64,000 nt of DNA, taken from Chryseobacterium sp. E1 (GTDB lineage Bacteria; Bacteroidota; Bacteroidia; Flavobacteriales; Weeksellaceae). The position numbers and the translations under genes are program-made. The stretch covers positions 620,001-684,000 of the forward strand of contig CP078104.1 of NCBI GenBank assembly GCA_019203745.1. Direction: 5' to 3'. Positions 19,810 through 29,431 of this stretch are shown one piece after another. A model generated the notes under the pieces. It was not told the DNA's origin, searched no databases, and saw only the letters and a program-made list of their open reading frames with translations. The stretch's first letter is position 1. The number at the start of each line of letters is the position of its first letter.

Positions 19810-21111
19810 TTAATATTTATTATTCCATTTTTTCTTAAGCTCTTCGTAGATTTTCTTTTCAGTGGAATTGTTCCCGGGCTCATAAAGCTTCACGTCTTTA
19901 ATTTCCTGAGGAAGAAAATCCTGTTCTACAAAGTTTCCTTCATAGGAATGGGCATATTTATATTCTTTCCCGTAATCCAGATCTTTCATCAGCTTTGTGG
20001 GAGCATTCCTTAAATGAAGCGGTACAGGCAGGTTTCCGGTTTGTTTCACCAATGCCAATGCATCATTAATAGCCATATAAGCGGAATTACTCTTGGGGAT
20101 ACCGCCAGATAAACAGCCGTTTCACTTAATATGATCCTTGCTTCCGGATTCCCGATCACATTCACAGCCTGAAAGCAGTTATTTGCAATCACCAGAGCAT
20201 TAGGATTGGCCAATCCTATATCTTCAGCTGCCAGAATAAGCATTCTTCTTGCAATAAATTTGATATCTTCACCTCCGGCAATCATTCTTGCCAGCCAGTA
20301 GACGGCACCATTCGGATCACTTCCTCTCATAGATTTGATAAAAGCCGAAATAATATCATAATGCTGCTCTCCGTTTTTGTCATAAAGCGCCATCGTTTCC
20401 TGAAGTACTTCAAGAACATCGGAATTAATGATTTCAACTGTATCTGAATTTTTATACTGATTCAAAACCAGTTCCACGGAATTGATCAGCTTTCTGGCAT
20501 CTCCTCCCGAATATTGAATGAAAGCTTCTTTTTCAAGAATTTTAAACTGCGTTCCTTCATCCTTATTGTATCTTTCAGAAGCAATATCAATAAGTTCTTC
20601 CAGCTTTTCATAGCTCAAGGCTTTCAGAATATATACCTGACTTCTCGAAAGTAGTGCAGAAACCACCTCAAAGCTTGGATTTTCTGTAGTAGCTCCTATT
20701 AAAACAATCCAGCCTTTCTCTACAGCGTGCAGCAAAGAATCCTGCTGGGATTTATTGAAACGGTGAATTTCATCAATGAACAGGATGGGTGATTTTCCTG
20801 AAAACAAATTCTGCTTCTTTGCGTCTTCAATAACATCCCGTACATCTTTCACTCCTGAAGAAACCGCTGAAAGCTTATAGAATTTTCTCCCGACTGCTCA
20901 GAAATAATCTCTGCCAGCGTAGTTTTCCCTGTACCCGGAGGCCCCAAAAGATCAGTGAATTCAGGGTATTGTTTTCGATCATCTTTCTGATCGTTCCTTT
21001 TTCGCCGGTAAGATGCTCCTGCCCCAGTACATCGGTAAGGGTTTTCGGTCTTAATTTTTCAGCTAATGGAATATTTTGATTCAAGATAATTTTATTTTTA
21101 AGATCAATCAT
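19810..21111 (-). CDS. rarA: Replication-associated recombination protein A, AAA+ ATPase (three frame breaks)
   Basis: Clamp-loader-like ATPase (MgsA/WRNIP1 family) acting at stalled replication forks, about 434 residues. The N-terminus [20 protein letters not shown] is the family signature. Walker A ([13 protein letters not shown]) is recovered by one base near 20935; a second base near 20870 restores [18 protein letters not shown]. Walker B is [16 protein letters not shown], and the sensor/arginine finger lies in [20 protein letters not shown] third break near 20075 leads into [20 protein letters not shown]. The C-terminal tetramerisation region is complete. Converges with the secreted-protein gene across a shared terminator. 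Confidence 0.9.
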
Positions 21112-21185
21112 TCAGATTTCTATGCTCTGAAACTTATAACAAAATTAAACTAATTTTAATTTTTTTACCCTATTTTTGCATTGTT

Positions 21186-21434
21186 TTGAAACTTACATTC
21201 AATAAAATCATTACATTTCCTTTGGTAATTCTGATCAAATTTTACCAATGGTTTATTTCGCCCATACTTCCCAAAAACTGCCGTTATGAACCTACCTGCT
21301 CTCATTATATGCTGGAGTCACTCAGAGTTCATGGTTTATTCAAAGGTTTCTGGCTGGGATTCAGGAGGATCTTAAGATGCCATCCCTGGGGAGGAAGCGG
21401 TTACGACCCTGTACCTTCCAAACATAAACATTAA
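21186..21434 (+). CDS. yidD: Membrane protein insertion efficiency factor YidD
   Basis: 82 residues, intact. The family pattern is complete: [20 protein letters not shown], then [15 protein letters not shown], and [14 protein letters not shown], with both conserved cysteines. YidD helps the YidC insertase place inner-membrane proteins. No ATG is available at the right place; the likely start is TTG at 21186. A possible -7 box, TATTTTTG at 21171-21178, ends only seven bases upstream, so the mRNA may have almost no leader. The lgt-type gene follows within 30 bases, giving an envelope-biogenesis pair. Confidence 0.9.
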   Translation: MKLTFNKIITFPLVILIKFYQWFISPILPKNCRYEPTCSHYMLESLRVHGLFKGFWLGFRRILRCHPWGGSGYDPVPSKHKH

Positions 21435-21461
21435 TAATCAAACTATTAAATCAATAGAAAT

Positions 21462-22725
21462 ATGAGTAATATTTTTTCAGAATTTACCTTGTACTTTTGC
21501 ATTGATCACTCAATGTCTTATGGCACAGGAATACCCTGGAGGCTTATCTGACGGTACTTTAGATATCAACGGGAACAATATTCCGGTAAAGATCTACTCT
21601 ACTACGGAATTAGGTGATCTCAGCGCTTTTCCGGACAGAGCCATCAATAATAATGTGGTAGTGATCCTTAACGAATCTAATTTTGAACCTGCTTATTATA
21701 ATTTCGGAGCTTCAACGCTATCAAGGTTCAGGGATTCAAAATATCAGTTTTTTGATAAAAATTTTAAACTGATAGACACTCCTGTAACCAAGGATAATAT
21801 TACAACATTCAAATATGCTGTAAAATCGGCAAAACCGATCACCGATTCTGACAAAGTAGAGCTTGAAACCCCATTTAACATCTGGGATCGTCAAAAGGGC
21901 TACAACTAGGACCCGTTACTCTTCACTTCTATAGTCTGATGTTTGTGTTTGCGTTTGGTTTCGGATATGTTTTAATGAACAGGATATTCAAAATCGATAA
22001 TGTAAATCAAAAATACCTGGAGCCTCTTTTTACCTGGACATTGATAGGTACAATCCTTGGGGCAAGGCTGGGACATGTTATTTTTATCAGCCTGAGTTAT
22101 TTAAAGAAGATTTCTGGAGTGTTTTTTTACCGATAAGTACGAAAAACGGTCTTAAATTCACAGGATTTTCAGGATTAGCCAGCCATGGAGCAACCATTGC
22201 ACTGATCTTTACAACACTGTATTATTCATTTAAGATTATCAAAAAGAATCCTTTCTGGGTATATGACAGATTGGGGATTGTAGTGGCTTTAGGTGGCGCC
22301 TTTGTAAGAATGGGGAACTTTTTCAATTCTGAAATTGTAGGAAAACCTGCAGATCCCAACTCTCCGTTTGCTTTACTTTTTCCTCAGCAGAGCAGTGAAT
22401 ACGGTCTTACCGTACCACGTTACCCAAGCCAGCTGTTTGAAGCTGTAGGATATGTTGCTCTTTTCATTCTACTATGGGTTTTATATAGAAAAACGGATAA
22501 AAAATACCAGCAGGGATGGTTATTCGGGCTGTTTTTCATCATTCTCTGGGCCATCAGATTCTTTGTAGAATTCCTGAAAGAACCACAGGGGATGAATTTA
22601 TCCAGATCGGTAATTTAAATACAGGACAGGTTCTTTCTATTCCGTTTATGATTGCCGGAGTGATTATTATGGTGATCTCCAAAAAGTTTAAAATTACCCA
22701 GGCAGAAAACGAAAAACCTGAATAA
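21462..22725 (+). CDS. lgt: Prolipoprotein diacylglyceryl transferase with a fused secreted N-terminal domain (several frame breaks)
   Basis: Reconstructed as one protein of about 421 residues. Two T runs near 21475 and 21490 must each gain a base to give the signal peptide SNIFFRIYLVLFALITQCLMAQ. About 130 residues of unknown fold follow (YPGGLSDGTLDINGNNIPVK to VELETPFN). One missing base near 21889 then joins directly to the Lgt start IWDPSSKGLQLGPVTLHFYS. Lgt motifs: Y in HFYSLMF, GLASHGATI (active His), AFVRMGNFFNSEIVG (Arg/Asn), FFVEFLKEP. Other breaks lie near 22115 and 22590. No stop or separate start lies between the two parts. Lgt attaches diacylglycerol to lipobox cysteines; its N-terminus faces the periplasm, consistent with an exported extension. 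Confidence 0.75.
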
Positions 22726-22768
22726 TTTTTCACATAAAAAGCAAAAAAGAAAGCTTGACTTTTAGAAT

Positions 22769-22807
22769 AAAAAAGACAAATTTGTATGATACAGATTTGT
22801 CTTTTTT
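22769..22807 (+). terminator. Terminator after lgt
   Basis: AAAAAGACAAAT pairs with ATTTGTCTTTTT and the stem continues with TTGT/ACAG including a G-U pair; a T run follows. Confidence 0.88.
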
Positions 22808-22835
22808 ATACTTTGTAAAATTGATTTCCTGCTGA

Positions 22836-22890
22836 TACCACCCCGTCAAAAATTCTTTGAATTTTTGCCACCCCTCCGGAGGAGGGGAAT
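22836..22890 (+). repeat. 55-base interspersed palindromic repeat, copy 1
   Basis: The element contains two inverted repeats: CAAAAATTC-TTT-GAATTTTTG and CCCCTCC-GGA-GGAGGGG. A nearly identical copy lies at 33274-33328. Both start soon after the 3' end of a plus-strand gene. Confidence 0.85.
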
Positions 22891-22967
22891 GTTACGTCTT
22901 CAGTTGTGATGTTTATTGACCTTGTAAATTTCCAAGACACCCATAATGTCTTGAGCTTAAATACTTT

Positions 22968-22998
22968 AATCTGCGTAATCTGCAGGATCAGCGAGAAA
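22968..22998 (+). repeat. TCTGCG-type interspersed repeat, copy 4
   Basis: AATCTGCGTAATCTGC followed by AGGATCAGCGAGAAA. It closely matches the copies that flank the GxxExxY gene 12 kb away. The region from 22891 to 23123 otherwise holds only a CAAGACA/TGTCTTG inverted repeat near 22934-22953 and no gene. Confidence 0.7.
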
Positions 22999-23123
22999 TT
23001 TAAATTACCACGAGTACACTCATTATTATATTCTATGTTTCTGTCTTTATAAATTATTCTAGCATTCGTGGCAATAAAACAACATGAAAGGAATAAATCC
23101 GCATTCTGTTAATAGCTTTGAGA

Positions 23124-24638
23124 TTATAAATTTCTTATGGATTTTCTGTTCAGTTCCTGAAACACTGTTCCCAATTCATCAATCACATCCGTAGGAAGCA
23201 TTGCTTCTTTTGAATGTTTTTCAGAAGCAAGATCAGCAGCTCTTCCATGCAGCCATACTCCCAAAATACAGGTCTGCTCACCGGAATACCTCTGTGCTGA
23301 AAGTGAAGTAAGGATTCCGGTGAGAATATCACCGCTTCCCCTTGGCAAGCCCCGCATTACCTGTGATATTGTAGTAAACGTTTCTATCCGGAGTAATAAT
23401 CTGTGTGTGATGATCTTTCAGAATGATGTAAATATTCAGTTCCTGTGCTTTGTCCCGGGCCAGCTCAAGTCTTTTAAAAGAATTATCCATACTTCCGAAC
23501 ATTCTTTCAAATTCTTTGGGATGGGGTGTGATGATGGACCTTTGTGGGATTAATTTCAGTTTTTTTCATCTTTTGAAATAATATTCAATGCATCTGCATC
23601 CAGGATTAAAGGGTCTGTACGCCTTTTCAGAAAATCCAGAAGTCCTTTTTCTGTTTCCGGGTGAGTTCCCAAACCAGGCCCGATTCCGTAAGCGAAATCC
23701 TTATCTTCTTCGAATTCTGTTATAAAATCTTTTCCGCCTTTCATAAACATCGCTTCAGGGCACGAGGTCTGCAGGATTTCGTAGCCACATTCGGGAGCAA
23801 TTGTAAAAGTCAGTCCTGCACCCGTCTTCAAGGCTGACCGGGTGGCTAACACTGCCGCTCCGATCTTTCCATAACTTCCTCCAACGATGACTGCTCTTCC
23901 ATAGTTTCCTTTATGAGAAAAATCGGATCTGGGTTTAAAGATATTCTCAATCAGACTATCATCTATTACAAAGTATTCCGTCTGGGTTGTTTCTGAATAT
24001 TCTTTGCTTAAGTTGATATCGAGAATAACTATTTCACCCGTGTATTGTCCTGATTCAGGATGGAGAAAGCTTCGTTTCCAGCATTGAAAGCTTAATGTAT
24101 AATCAGCCTTCAGGAGCATATCATGATCTCCAGGCATTTCATCCGCAGATAATCCGGAGGGAATATCAACCGATATTTTAATGTTATCTTTCTGGTTCAG
24201 CTGATCAGCCAGAAGTCTGTATTTCCCTTCCAGAGGTCTGGACAAACCTGTTCCAAAAAGCGCATCAATGATAATGGTTTTGTCATCAAAATAATACTGT
24301 TCAATATCGCTGAATTTTCTCACAGAAACACCCGAAAAATCCCGCAATCTTTTCAGATTAACCAAGGCATCATCAGAAAACCTGCCTTTGGGGTCATCCA
24401 CAAAAACATCAGCATCAAAGCCTTTGAAGTAAAGCAGTCTTGCGATCGCTAAACCGTCACCGCCATTATTTCCGTTCCCACAGAATACAACCATCTTTTT
24501 ATGATTTTTACAATGGTCAGAAATCCAGTTGGCCACGGCCATAGAAGCTCTTTCCATGAGTTGAACGGAAGAAACAGGTTCATGAGAAATGGTAAACTGA
24601 TCCCAGCTGCGTATTTGTTCTGCGGTAAATATTTTCAT
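23124..24638 (-). CDS. nnr: Bifunctional NAD(P)H-hydrate repair enzyme (epimerase plus ADP-dependent dehydratase), two frame breaks
   Basis: Repairs hydrated NAD(P)H. About 505 residues. The N-terminal epimerase (YjeF_N) has VVFCGNGNNGGDGLAIARLL, IIIDALFGTGLSRPL and SVDIPSGLSAD. The C-terminal dehydratase (carbohydrate-kinase-like) starts FKPRSDFSHKGNYGRAVIVG and includes ILDADALNII, ITPHPKEFERMFG and NAGLAKGGSGDILTG, with the catalytic Asp in GSGD. Frame is lost near 23562 (A run after KDEK) and regained near 23343 (G run in KGGSGD). Gene length and domain order are normal. It stands alone, with 240 bases of gene-free DNA upstream. Confidence 0.9.
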
Positions 24639-24819
24639 AGAGTGATCAAACTTTTAAGCAAATTACAAAAGATTTTTCATTACAATGTGACCTCAACAAT
24701 AAAATTATAATACGATCATGAATGGGTTAATGAATGAAAGCAAACGATAAATACTATTAAAGGAGATTGTATTATTTTAGAATAAAAATCTATCTTTTTT
24801 AAATAAAAAACGATAAAAA

Positions 24820-24852
24820 TTGATGTTTTTTACATTTTTAGTTATATTTTTG
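24820..24852 (+). promoter_or_regulatory. Promoter of mscL
   Basis: TTG (24820-24822), 22 bases, TATTTTTG (24845-24852), with the mscL ATG 30 bases further on. Confidence 0.65.
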
Positions 24853-24881
24853 TGTATATAACTAATTAAAAAATATAAATT

Positions 24882-25261
24882 ATGGGATTTGTCAAAGAAT
24901 TTAAAGAGTTTGCCTTCAAGGGTAATGTTCTTGATCTGGCTGTCGGTGTGATCATTGGAGCGGCATTTGGTAAAATTGTTTCATCTTTAGTGGAAGATGT
25001 GATTACGCCTCTGATCTTAAACCCTGCTTTAAAAGCCGCAGGTGCAGAAAACATTGCCAAGCTTACGTGGAACGGGGTTGCTTATGGAAATTTCCTTTCA
25101 GCAGTAATCAGTTTCCTTTGTATTGCCATGGTACTTTTCTGGATCATTAAACTGGCCAATAAGGTCAACAAAAAGATGCTCCAGCTCCTGCAGGACCTAC
25201 TGAAGATCAGAAATTACTGACAGAGATCAGAGATTTATTGAAAAGTAAAAACAATCTATAA
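24882..25261 (+). CDS. mscL: Large-conductance mechanosensitive channel (one frame break)
   Basis: Homopentameric inner-membrane channel that opens under high membrane tension to release osmolytes. About 126 residues: amphipathic N-terminus FVKEFKEFAFKGNVLDLAVG, TM1 GVIIGAAFGKIVSSLVEDVI, periplasmic loop, TM2 FLSAVISFLCIAMVLFWIIK, and a charged C-terminal helix. One frame change near 25180 hides the proline/alanine linker; the repaired end is PTEDQKLLTEIRDLLKSKN with stop at 25259-25261, as usual for the family. Converges with serA over a shared terminator. Confidence 0.93.
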
Positions 25262-25289
25262 TCTAATTGATTCCAACAGTTTACAATAA

Positions 25290-25316
25290 AAAAGCACCTC
25301 TTTTTGAGGTGCTTTT
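25290..25316. terminator. Bidirectional terminator between mscL and serA
   Basis: AAAAGCACCTC and GAGGTGCTTTT form a perfect 11-base-pair stem with a five-T loop; T-rich on both exits. Confidence 0.9.
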
Positions 25317-25335
25317 GTTGTATTGTTTCATTCTG

Positions 25336-26295
25336 CTAATGAATTTGTAAAATACTTGAAATCTGTTCTGCCAGGGAAAGCCCGATTCTGTCCTGTGCTT
25401 CAAGAGTAGAAGCTCCTGTATGAGGGGTAAGAGAGATCTTGGAGTGATTAAGGATTTCTTTAGAGGGTGTAGGCTCATTGATGAAAACATCCAATCCTGC
25501 AAATCTTACTTTACCGGAATCAAGTGCTGCTATTAAAGCTGCTTCATCAATAACTCCACCTCTGGAACAATTGACAATCGCCACTCCATCCTTCATTATA
25601 TCAAACTCATTCTGACCGATCATATAACCGTCTTTCTGAGCAGGAACATGCAGGGTAATAAAGTCCGAATGTTTCAGGACATCCTGTAACGGCTCAGTTT
25701 CGATATCAACATTGATAAACTGATTGTTATAGAACTTCACTTTGATGCTTGCTCTTCCTACATTATTATCTGCAGCCACAACTCTCATTCCAAGTCCCAG
25801 GGCAATTCTGGCAACCTCCTGCCCGATTCTTCCCATTCCGATGATTCCGATGGTTTTTCCTCTCAACTCAATTCCCGCAGCATATGCTTTTTTAAGTCCG
25901 GCAAACTCGGTATCTCCTACTAAAGGCATTTTTCTGTTTGAATCCTGAAGGAATCTGGCACCTGAGAACAAATGCGCAAAAACAAGCTCTGCTACCGATT
26001 CTGAAGAAGCCGAAGGCGTATTGATCACATGAATCCCTTTTTCTCTTGCATAGTCTACATCAATATTATCCATTCCTACCCCTCCTCTTCCGATAATACC
26101 AAGCGAAGGACAGTTGTCTATAATATCTTTTCTTACCTGGGTAGCACTTCTCACCAATAGGGTACGGATCTTATGCTCATTAATATAATCTACCAAAAAC
26201 TCCTGCGGAACTTTTGTAGTAATAACCTCAAAACCTTTTTCCGTTAAGGCATCAATTCCTGATTGATCAAGGCCGTCGTTTGCTAAAACTTTCAT
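25336..26295 (-). CDS. serA: D-3-phosphoglycerate dehydrogenase, short form
   Basis: First enzyme of serine synthesis, oxidising 3-phosphoglycerate with NAD. 319 residues, intact. The Rossmann loop GIIGMGRIGQEVA is near residue 150; catalytic residues lie in VNCSRGGVIDE (Arg) and LTPHTGAST (His). IGRGGVGMDNIDV is the substrate-domain signature. There is no C-terminal ACT domain, so serine feedback through ACT is not expected. It could be another 2-hydroxyacid dehydrogenase, but the GRGGVG and TPHTGAST pair favours SerA. A HAD-phosphatase gene lies 86 bases upstream on the same strand. Confidence 0.88.
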   Translation of the reverse strand: MKVLANDGLDQSGIDALTEKGFEVITTKVPQEFLVDYINEHKIRTLLVRSATQVRKDIIDNCPSLGIIGRGGVGMDNIDVDYAREKGIHVINTPSASSESVAELVFAHLFSGARFLQDSNRKMPLVGDTEFAGLKKAYAAGIELRGKTIGIIGMGRIGQEVARIALGLGMRVVAADNNVGRASIKVKFYNNQFINVDIETEPLQDVLKHSDFITLHVPAQKDGYMIGQNEFDIMKDGVAIVNCSRGGVIDEAALIAALDSGKVRFAGLDVFINEPTPSKEILNHSKISLTPHTGASTLEAQDRIGLSLAEQISSILQIH

Positions 26296-26381
26296 AAATA
26301 CATCTATAATTAAAAATTAAAAGATTTAAAAATCAATGGAACGGGTTCACATTTAATCTTTAAATCTTTGAATGATATTTG

Positions 26382-26795
26382 TTATTCTCCATCTTCTCTG
26401 AAGACTTCAATAGTTACTTGTTTTTCTACCAGATCCGTAAATCTGCCTTTGTATCTTGTAGCTCTTACCAGGTGGTTGTCTATCCAGTGATAATTTCCCC
26501 CTCTCGGTTTGCCGCAAAGCACGCTGTGGTATTTGAAACCATGCTTATCCAGCCAGTCTATTGTGATTTGTTTCAGATTTTCGGTTCTTGAAGTGAAGAA
26601 GCAGATCTGGTGGCCTTCGTCATACCATTTGTTAATAGTTTCCAGAGCATCCGGATAAGGTTCACAGGTAACCATTCTTTCCGGTTCTTCGTTCGGAACA
26701 TCATCAGTAATGGTTCCGTCAATATCGATTAGGTAATTTTTTACTCCATCCTTCAGAATGGGACTAATGTGTTCTATGTACTCTAACTCCATCAT
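26382..26795 (-). CDS. HAD-superfamily phosphatase, short form
   Basis: 137 residues, intact. Motif I is YLIDIDGTITDD (nucleophilic Asp), motif II QICFFTSRTE (Ser/Thr), and the C-terminal part HWIDNHLVRA carries an acidic/basic pair. No large cap domain is present. It acts on small phosphorylated molecules; the substrate is unknown. Being upstream of serA, which makes a phosphorylated precursor, it could serve serine synthesis, but the motifs do not match SerB closely and this is only context. The spacer to serA has AATCTTT-type low-complexity words. Confidence 0.75.
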   Translation of the reverse strand: MMELEYIEHISPILKDGVKNYLIDIDGTITDDVPNEEPERMVTCEPYPDALETINKWYDEGHQICFFTSRTENLKQITIDWLDKHGFKYHSVLCGKPRGGNYHWIDNHLVRATRYKGRFTDLVEKQVTIEVFREDGE

Positions 26796-27047
26796 TAAAT
26801 ATTAAGTAACAAAGTTAGCACTTTTACAACTATCAGGCTCATTAAACTTAGTTTATGTTAAAATTTTACTATAAAAACCATTATTCATTAAATAATATAG
26901 GCATTTTATTCATTATTTTAATGGTTATTATTAAAAATTTTCGTTACAGCAATTTAATTTAACCAGGATAAATTCATCTGCTCTCTTCTCTTTTTTATAA
27001 AAAACATGATGTTTCCCTAAAAATTTCCAAAATACATTTATTACGCT

Positions 27048-27055
27048 TACATTTG
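27048..27055 (+). promoter_or_regulatory. -7 box just before idi
   Basis: TACATTTG fits TAnnTTTG and ends five bases before the ATG at 27061, which would make the transcript leaderless. No matching -33 TTG was found, so support is partial. Confidence 0.5.
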
Positions 27056-27060
27056 TAGAA

Positions 27061-27569
27061 ATGGAAGAATTTGTAGTTTTAGTAAATCCTGAAGATGAAG
27101 TTTTGGGTCTGATGGAAAAGCAGCAGGCACACATCAATGGTCTGTTGCACCGTGCTTTTTCTGTATTTCTGTTCAATAGCAAAGGAGAAATGCTTCTTCA
27201 GAAAAGAGCTTCCGGAAAATACCATTCTCTAACCAATGGACTAATGCCGTATGCTCACATCCCAGAGAAGGCGAAACATATCTGGCCGGTGCTACACGCA
27301 GACTGAAAGAAGAACTGGGAATTGAAACGGAACTTTCTGAAAAATTCAGCTTTATCTACAAAGCAGATGTAGGCGGTGGTCTTTGGGAACACGAGCTTGA
27401 TCATGTTTTTGTAGGAAATCATGAAGCTGGTTTCAATTTAAACAAAGAAGAAGTAGAGGAAGTAAGATTCATATCTCCTGAAGATCTGGATCAGGAAATT
27501 GCTGAACACCCTGAAAACTTTACGGAATGGTTTAAGATCATTCTTGAAGAATATAAACACCATTTTTAA
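27061..27569 (+). CDS. idi: Isopentenyl-diphosphate delta-isomerase, type I (one frame break)
   Basis: Nudix-fold enzyme interconverting isopentenyl and dimethylallyl diphosphate, about 169 residues. N-terminal VNPEDEVLGLMEKQQAH and LLHRAFSVFLFN are family features. Frame is lost near 27232; the repaired centre reads KYHS-NQWTNAVCSHPREGE, which carries the catalytic Cys, and then RRLKEELGIE (Nudix box) and LWEHELDHVF with the catalytic Glu. It needs Mg and acts in the cytosol. The gene is followed after two bases by a small secreted-protein gene. Confidence 0.9.
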
Positions 27570-27571
27570 TA

Positions 27572-28041
27572 ATGAAAAAATTCCTTCTTTTTTCTGCCTT
27601 AGTATCAGGAAGCCTGTTTTTGGCTCAAAAAGGCAAGGTGTATGAAAGTCCGAACTATACCGTCAATGTTCCTGAAGGCTGGAAATCTACCAATGACAGC
27701 GAGATTGTCAATATTTTCCCTAGCAACGAAATCGGGGCCATCACCATTTCTGAATATCATGATCTTAATCTTCCCAAAGCCGAAACGAAGAAATTCATCC
27801 TGGCCTTGTACAAGTCTGAAGATGCGGAAAACAAAGTAAAAGAAAATAAAAGCAAAAAGGATTTACGGAATATTATTACGAATATTTTGATCCGAAAGAA
27901 AAACTATTCTGGATTACCAGAGCCTTTCAGAAAGATAAGGAGCTGTATCTGGTGACCATCAACTGTGGCCAGAAATTCTGGAACGGAAACTATATGACCC
28001 TATTCAATGAGACTTTCAACAGTTTTAAAATAAAGAAATAA
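27572..28041 (+). CDS. Secreted protein of unknown function (one frame break)
   Basis: About 156 residues with a signal peptide (KKFLLFSALVSGSLFLAQ). The mature part begins YESPNYTVNVPEGWKSTNDS and has a PsbP-like or DUF1795-like start (Y-T-V-x-V-P-E-G-W), then AITISEYHD, and after a frame repair near 27860 ends LYLVTINCGQKFWNGNYMTL and FNSFKIKK. The fold is probably a small Mog1/PsbP-like alpha-beta sandwich. Role unknown. It lies between idi (2 bases) and gcvT (9 bases), so it is probably co-transcribed with both. Confidence 0.7.
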
Positions 28042-28050
28042 AAATTAAAT

Positions 28051-29127
28051 ATGAAGAAAACAGCATTGTACGACAAACATGTTTCTTTGGGAGCTAAGAT
28101 CGTACCTTTCGCAGGTTTTGAGATGCCTGTACAATATTCGGGAGTAACGGAAGAGCACTTTGCAGTAAGAGAAAAAGCCGGATTATTTGATGTTTCCCAC
28201 ATGGGACAGTTTTTCATCGAAGGACCGGGTTCAAAAGATCTTTTACAATATGTTACGACCAATAATGTAGATGCTCTTGAAAACGGAAAAGCTCAATACT
28301 CCTGCCTTCCGAACGAAAACGGAGGTATTGTAGACGACCTTATCGTTTACAAAATGGAAGATGACAAATATTTCGTAGTTGTGAATGCTTCCAACATAGA
28401 TAAAGACTGGAATCATATTTCAAAATATAATACTTTTGGTGCTAAGATGACCAACGCTTCTGACGAGATGTCGTTATTGGCGGTTCAGGGGCCTAAGGCT
28501 ACTGAAATTCTTCAGAAACTTACTGATGTAAATCTTTCTGAAATTCCTTACTATCATTTCACTGTAGGAAGTGTTGCAGGAGAAAATAACGTAATTATTT
28601 CAAACACGGGATATACCGGAAGCGGTGGTTTTGAGATCTATTTCAACAACGAAAGCGCTGAAAAACTTTGGGATGCTGTAATGGAAGCCGGTAAAGAAGA
28701 GGGGATTATTCCTTGCGGATTGGCTGCCAGAGATACTTTGAGACTTGAAAAAGGATTCTGTCTTTACGGAAATGACATCGATGACACCACTTCTCCAATG
28801 GAAGCCGGTTTAGGATGGATCACAAAATTCGATAAAGATTTTGTTTCTAAAGATGTTTTTGCCAAACAGAAAGAAGAAGGTGTTACCAGAAAATTAGTAG
28901 GTTTTGAACTTACTGACAAAGGGGTTCCAAGACACGACTACCCTGTTGTAGATGCTGAAGGAAACGTGATCGGGAAAGTAACTTCAGGAACCCAGTCTCC
29001 AATGAAGAAGATCGGTTTAGGTCTTGCGTATGTAGATAAGCCTCACTTCAAACTAGGTTCTGAGATTTTTATTCAGGTAAGAAATAAGAACATTCCTGCA
29101 AAAGTGGTGAAAGCTCCTTTTGTATAA
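28051..29127 (+). CDS. gcvT: Aminomethyltransferase, glycine cleavage T protein
   Basis: 358 residues, intact. The T protein transfers the methylene group from the H-protein arm to tetrahydrofolate and releases ammonia. Signatures: [17 protein letters not shown] at the N-terminus, [21 protein letters not shown] (folate-binding Asp/Glu region), [16 protein letters not shown] with the functional Arg, and [20 protein letters not shown] near the end. The other glycine cleavage genes are not in this window, normal for flavobacteria, where gcvP and gcvH are scattered. Confidence 0.95.
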   Translation: MKKTALYDKHVSLGAKIVPFAGFEMPVQYSGVTEEHFAVREKAGLFDVSHMGQFFIEGPGSKDLLQYVTTNNVDALENGKAQYSCLPNENGGIVDDLIVYKMEDDKYFVVVNASNIDKDWNHISKYNTFGAKMTNASDEMSLLAVQGPKATEILQKLTDVNLSEIPYYHFTVGSVAGENNVIISNTGYTGSGGFEIYFNNESAEKLWDAVMEAGKEEGIIPCGLAARDTLRLEKGFCLYGNDIDDTTSPMEAGLGWITKFDKDFVSKDVFAKQKEEGVTRKLVGFELTDKGVPRHDYPVVDAEGNVIGKVTSGTQSPMKKIGLGLAYVDKPHFKLGSEIFIQVRNKNIPAKVVKAPFV

Positions 29128-29147
29128 GCGTTCTAAAATATATACAA

Positions 29148-29179
29148 AAATAGGCTGTAATTCATTTTACAGCCTATTT
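29148..29179. terminator. Terminator between gcvT and the peptide gene
   Basis: AAATAGGCTGTAA (29148-29160) and TTACAGCCTATTT (29167-29179) form a perfect 13-base-pair stem. A-rich and T-rich flanks make it usable in both directions. Confidence 0.88.
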
Positions 29180-29182
29180 TGT

Positions 29183-29371
29183 TTAGTAGCAGATACAACA
29201 GATTTTTCTGTCTGGGCTACAGGCATCTCCTACGCCCGGTGTATTGGAGATCACCCCACCTGCCGGTCCGCATAAAGTAAAACAGTTGACAAGAGGAGGT
29301 CTTAGCCCGCCTTCTATTTTCTTTAAGGCAGATCTGTTAAGATTCTTCGTTTTTAAAAAGTTTTTCGTCAT
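29183..29371 (-). CDS. Bacteriocin-like leader peptide, GG-type, cysteine-rich core
   Basis: 62 residues. The N-terminal leader LKTKNLNRSALKKIEGG ends in a double glycine at residues 21-22, like leaders cut by C39 peptidase transporters. The core RPPLVNCFTLCGPAGG to SPDRKICCICY holds six cysteines and many Pro/Gly. It shares the leader pattern L-x4-LKxIxGG with the peptides at 35478 and 36058 but not their core. No signal peptide or modification enzyme lies nearby. The family is commonly labelled bacteriocin-like in Chryseobacterium; activity is unproven. The gene is alone on this strand between gcvT and a secreted protein. Confidence 0.75.
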   Translation of the reverse strand: MTKNFLKTKNLNRSALKKIEGGLRPPLVNCFTLCGPAGGVISNTPGVGDACSPDRKICCICY

Positions 29372-29431
29372 GATTTTTTTTTTTGGCTATTATAAATATA
29401 AGTATTTAATAATTAACACATTAAAAACAAA

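Noticed and set aside
22726..23123. CRISPR-like repeat region after lgt
   Set aside because: The repeats there differ from each other, have no regular spacing, and there are no cas genes in the window.
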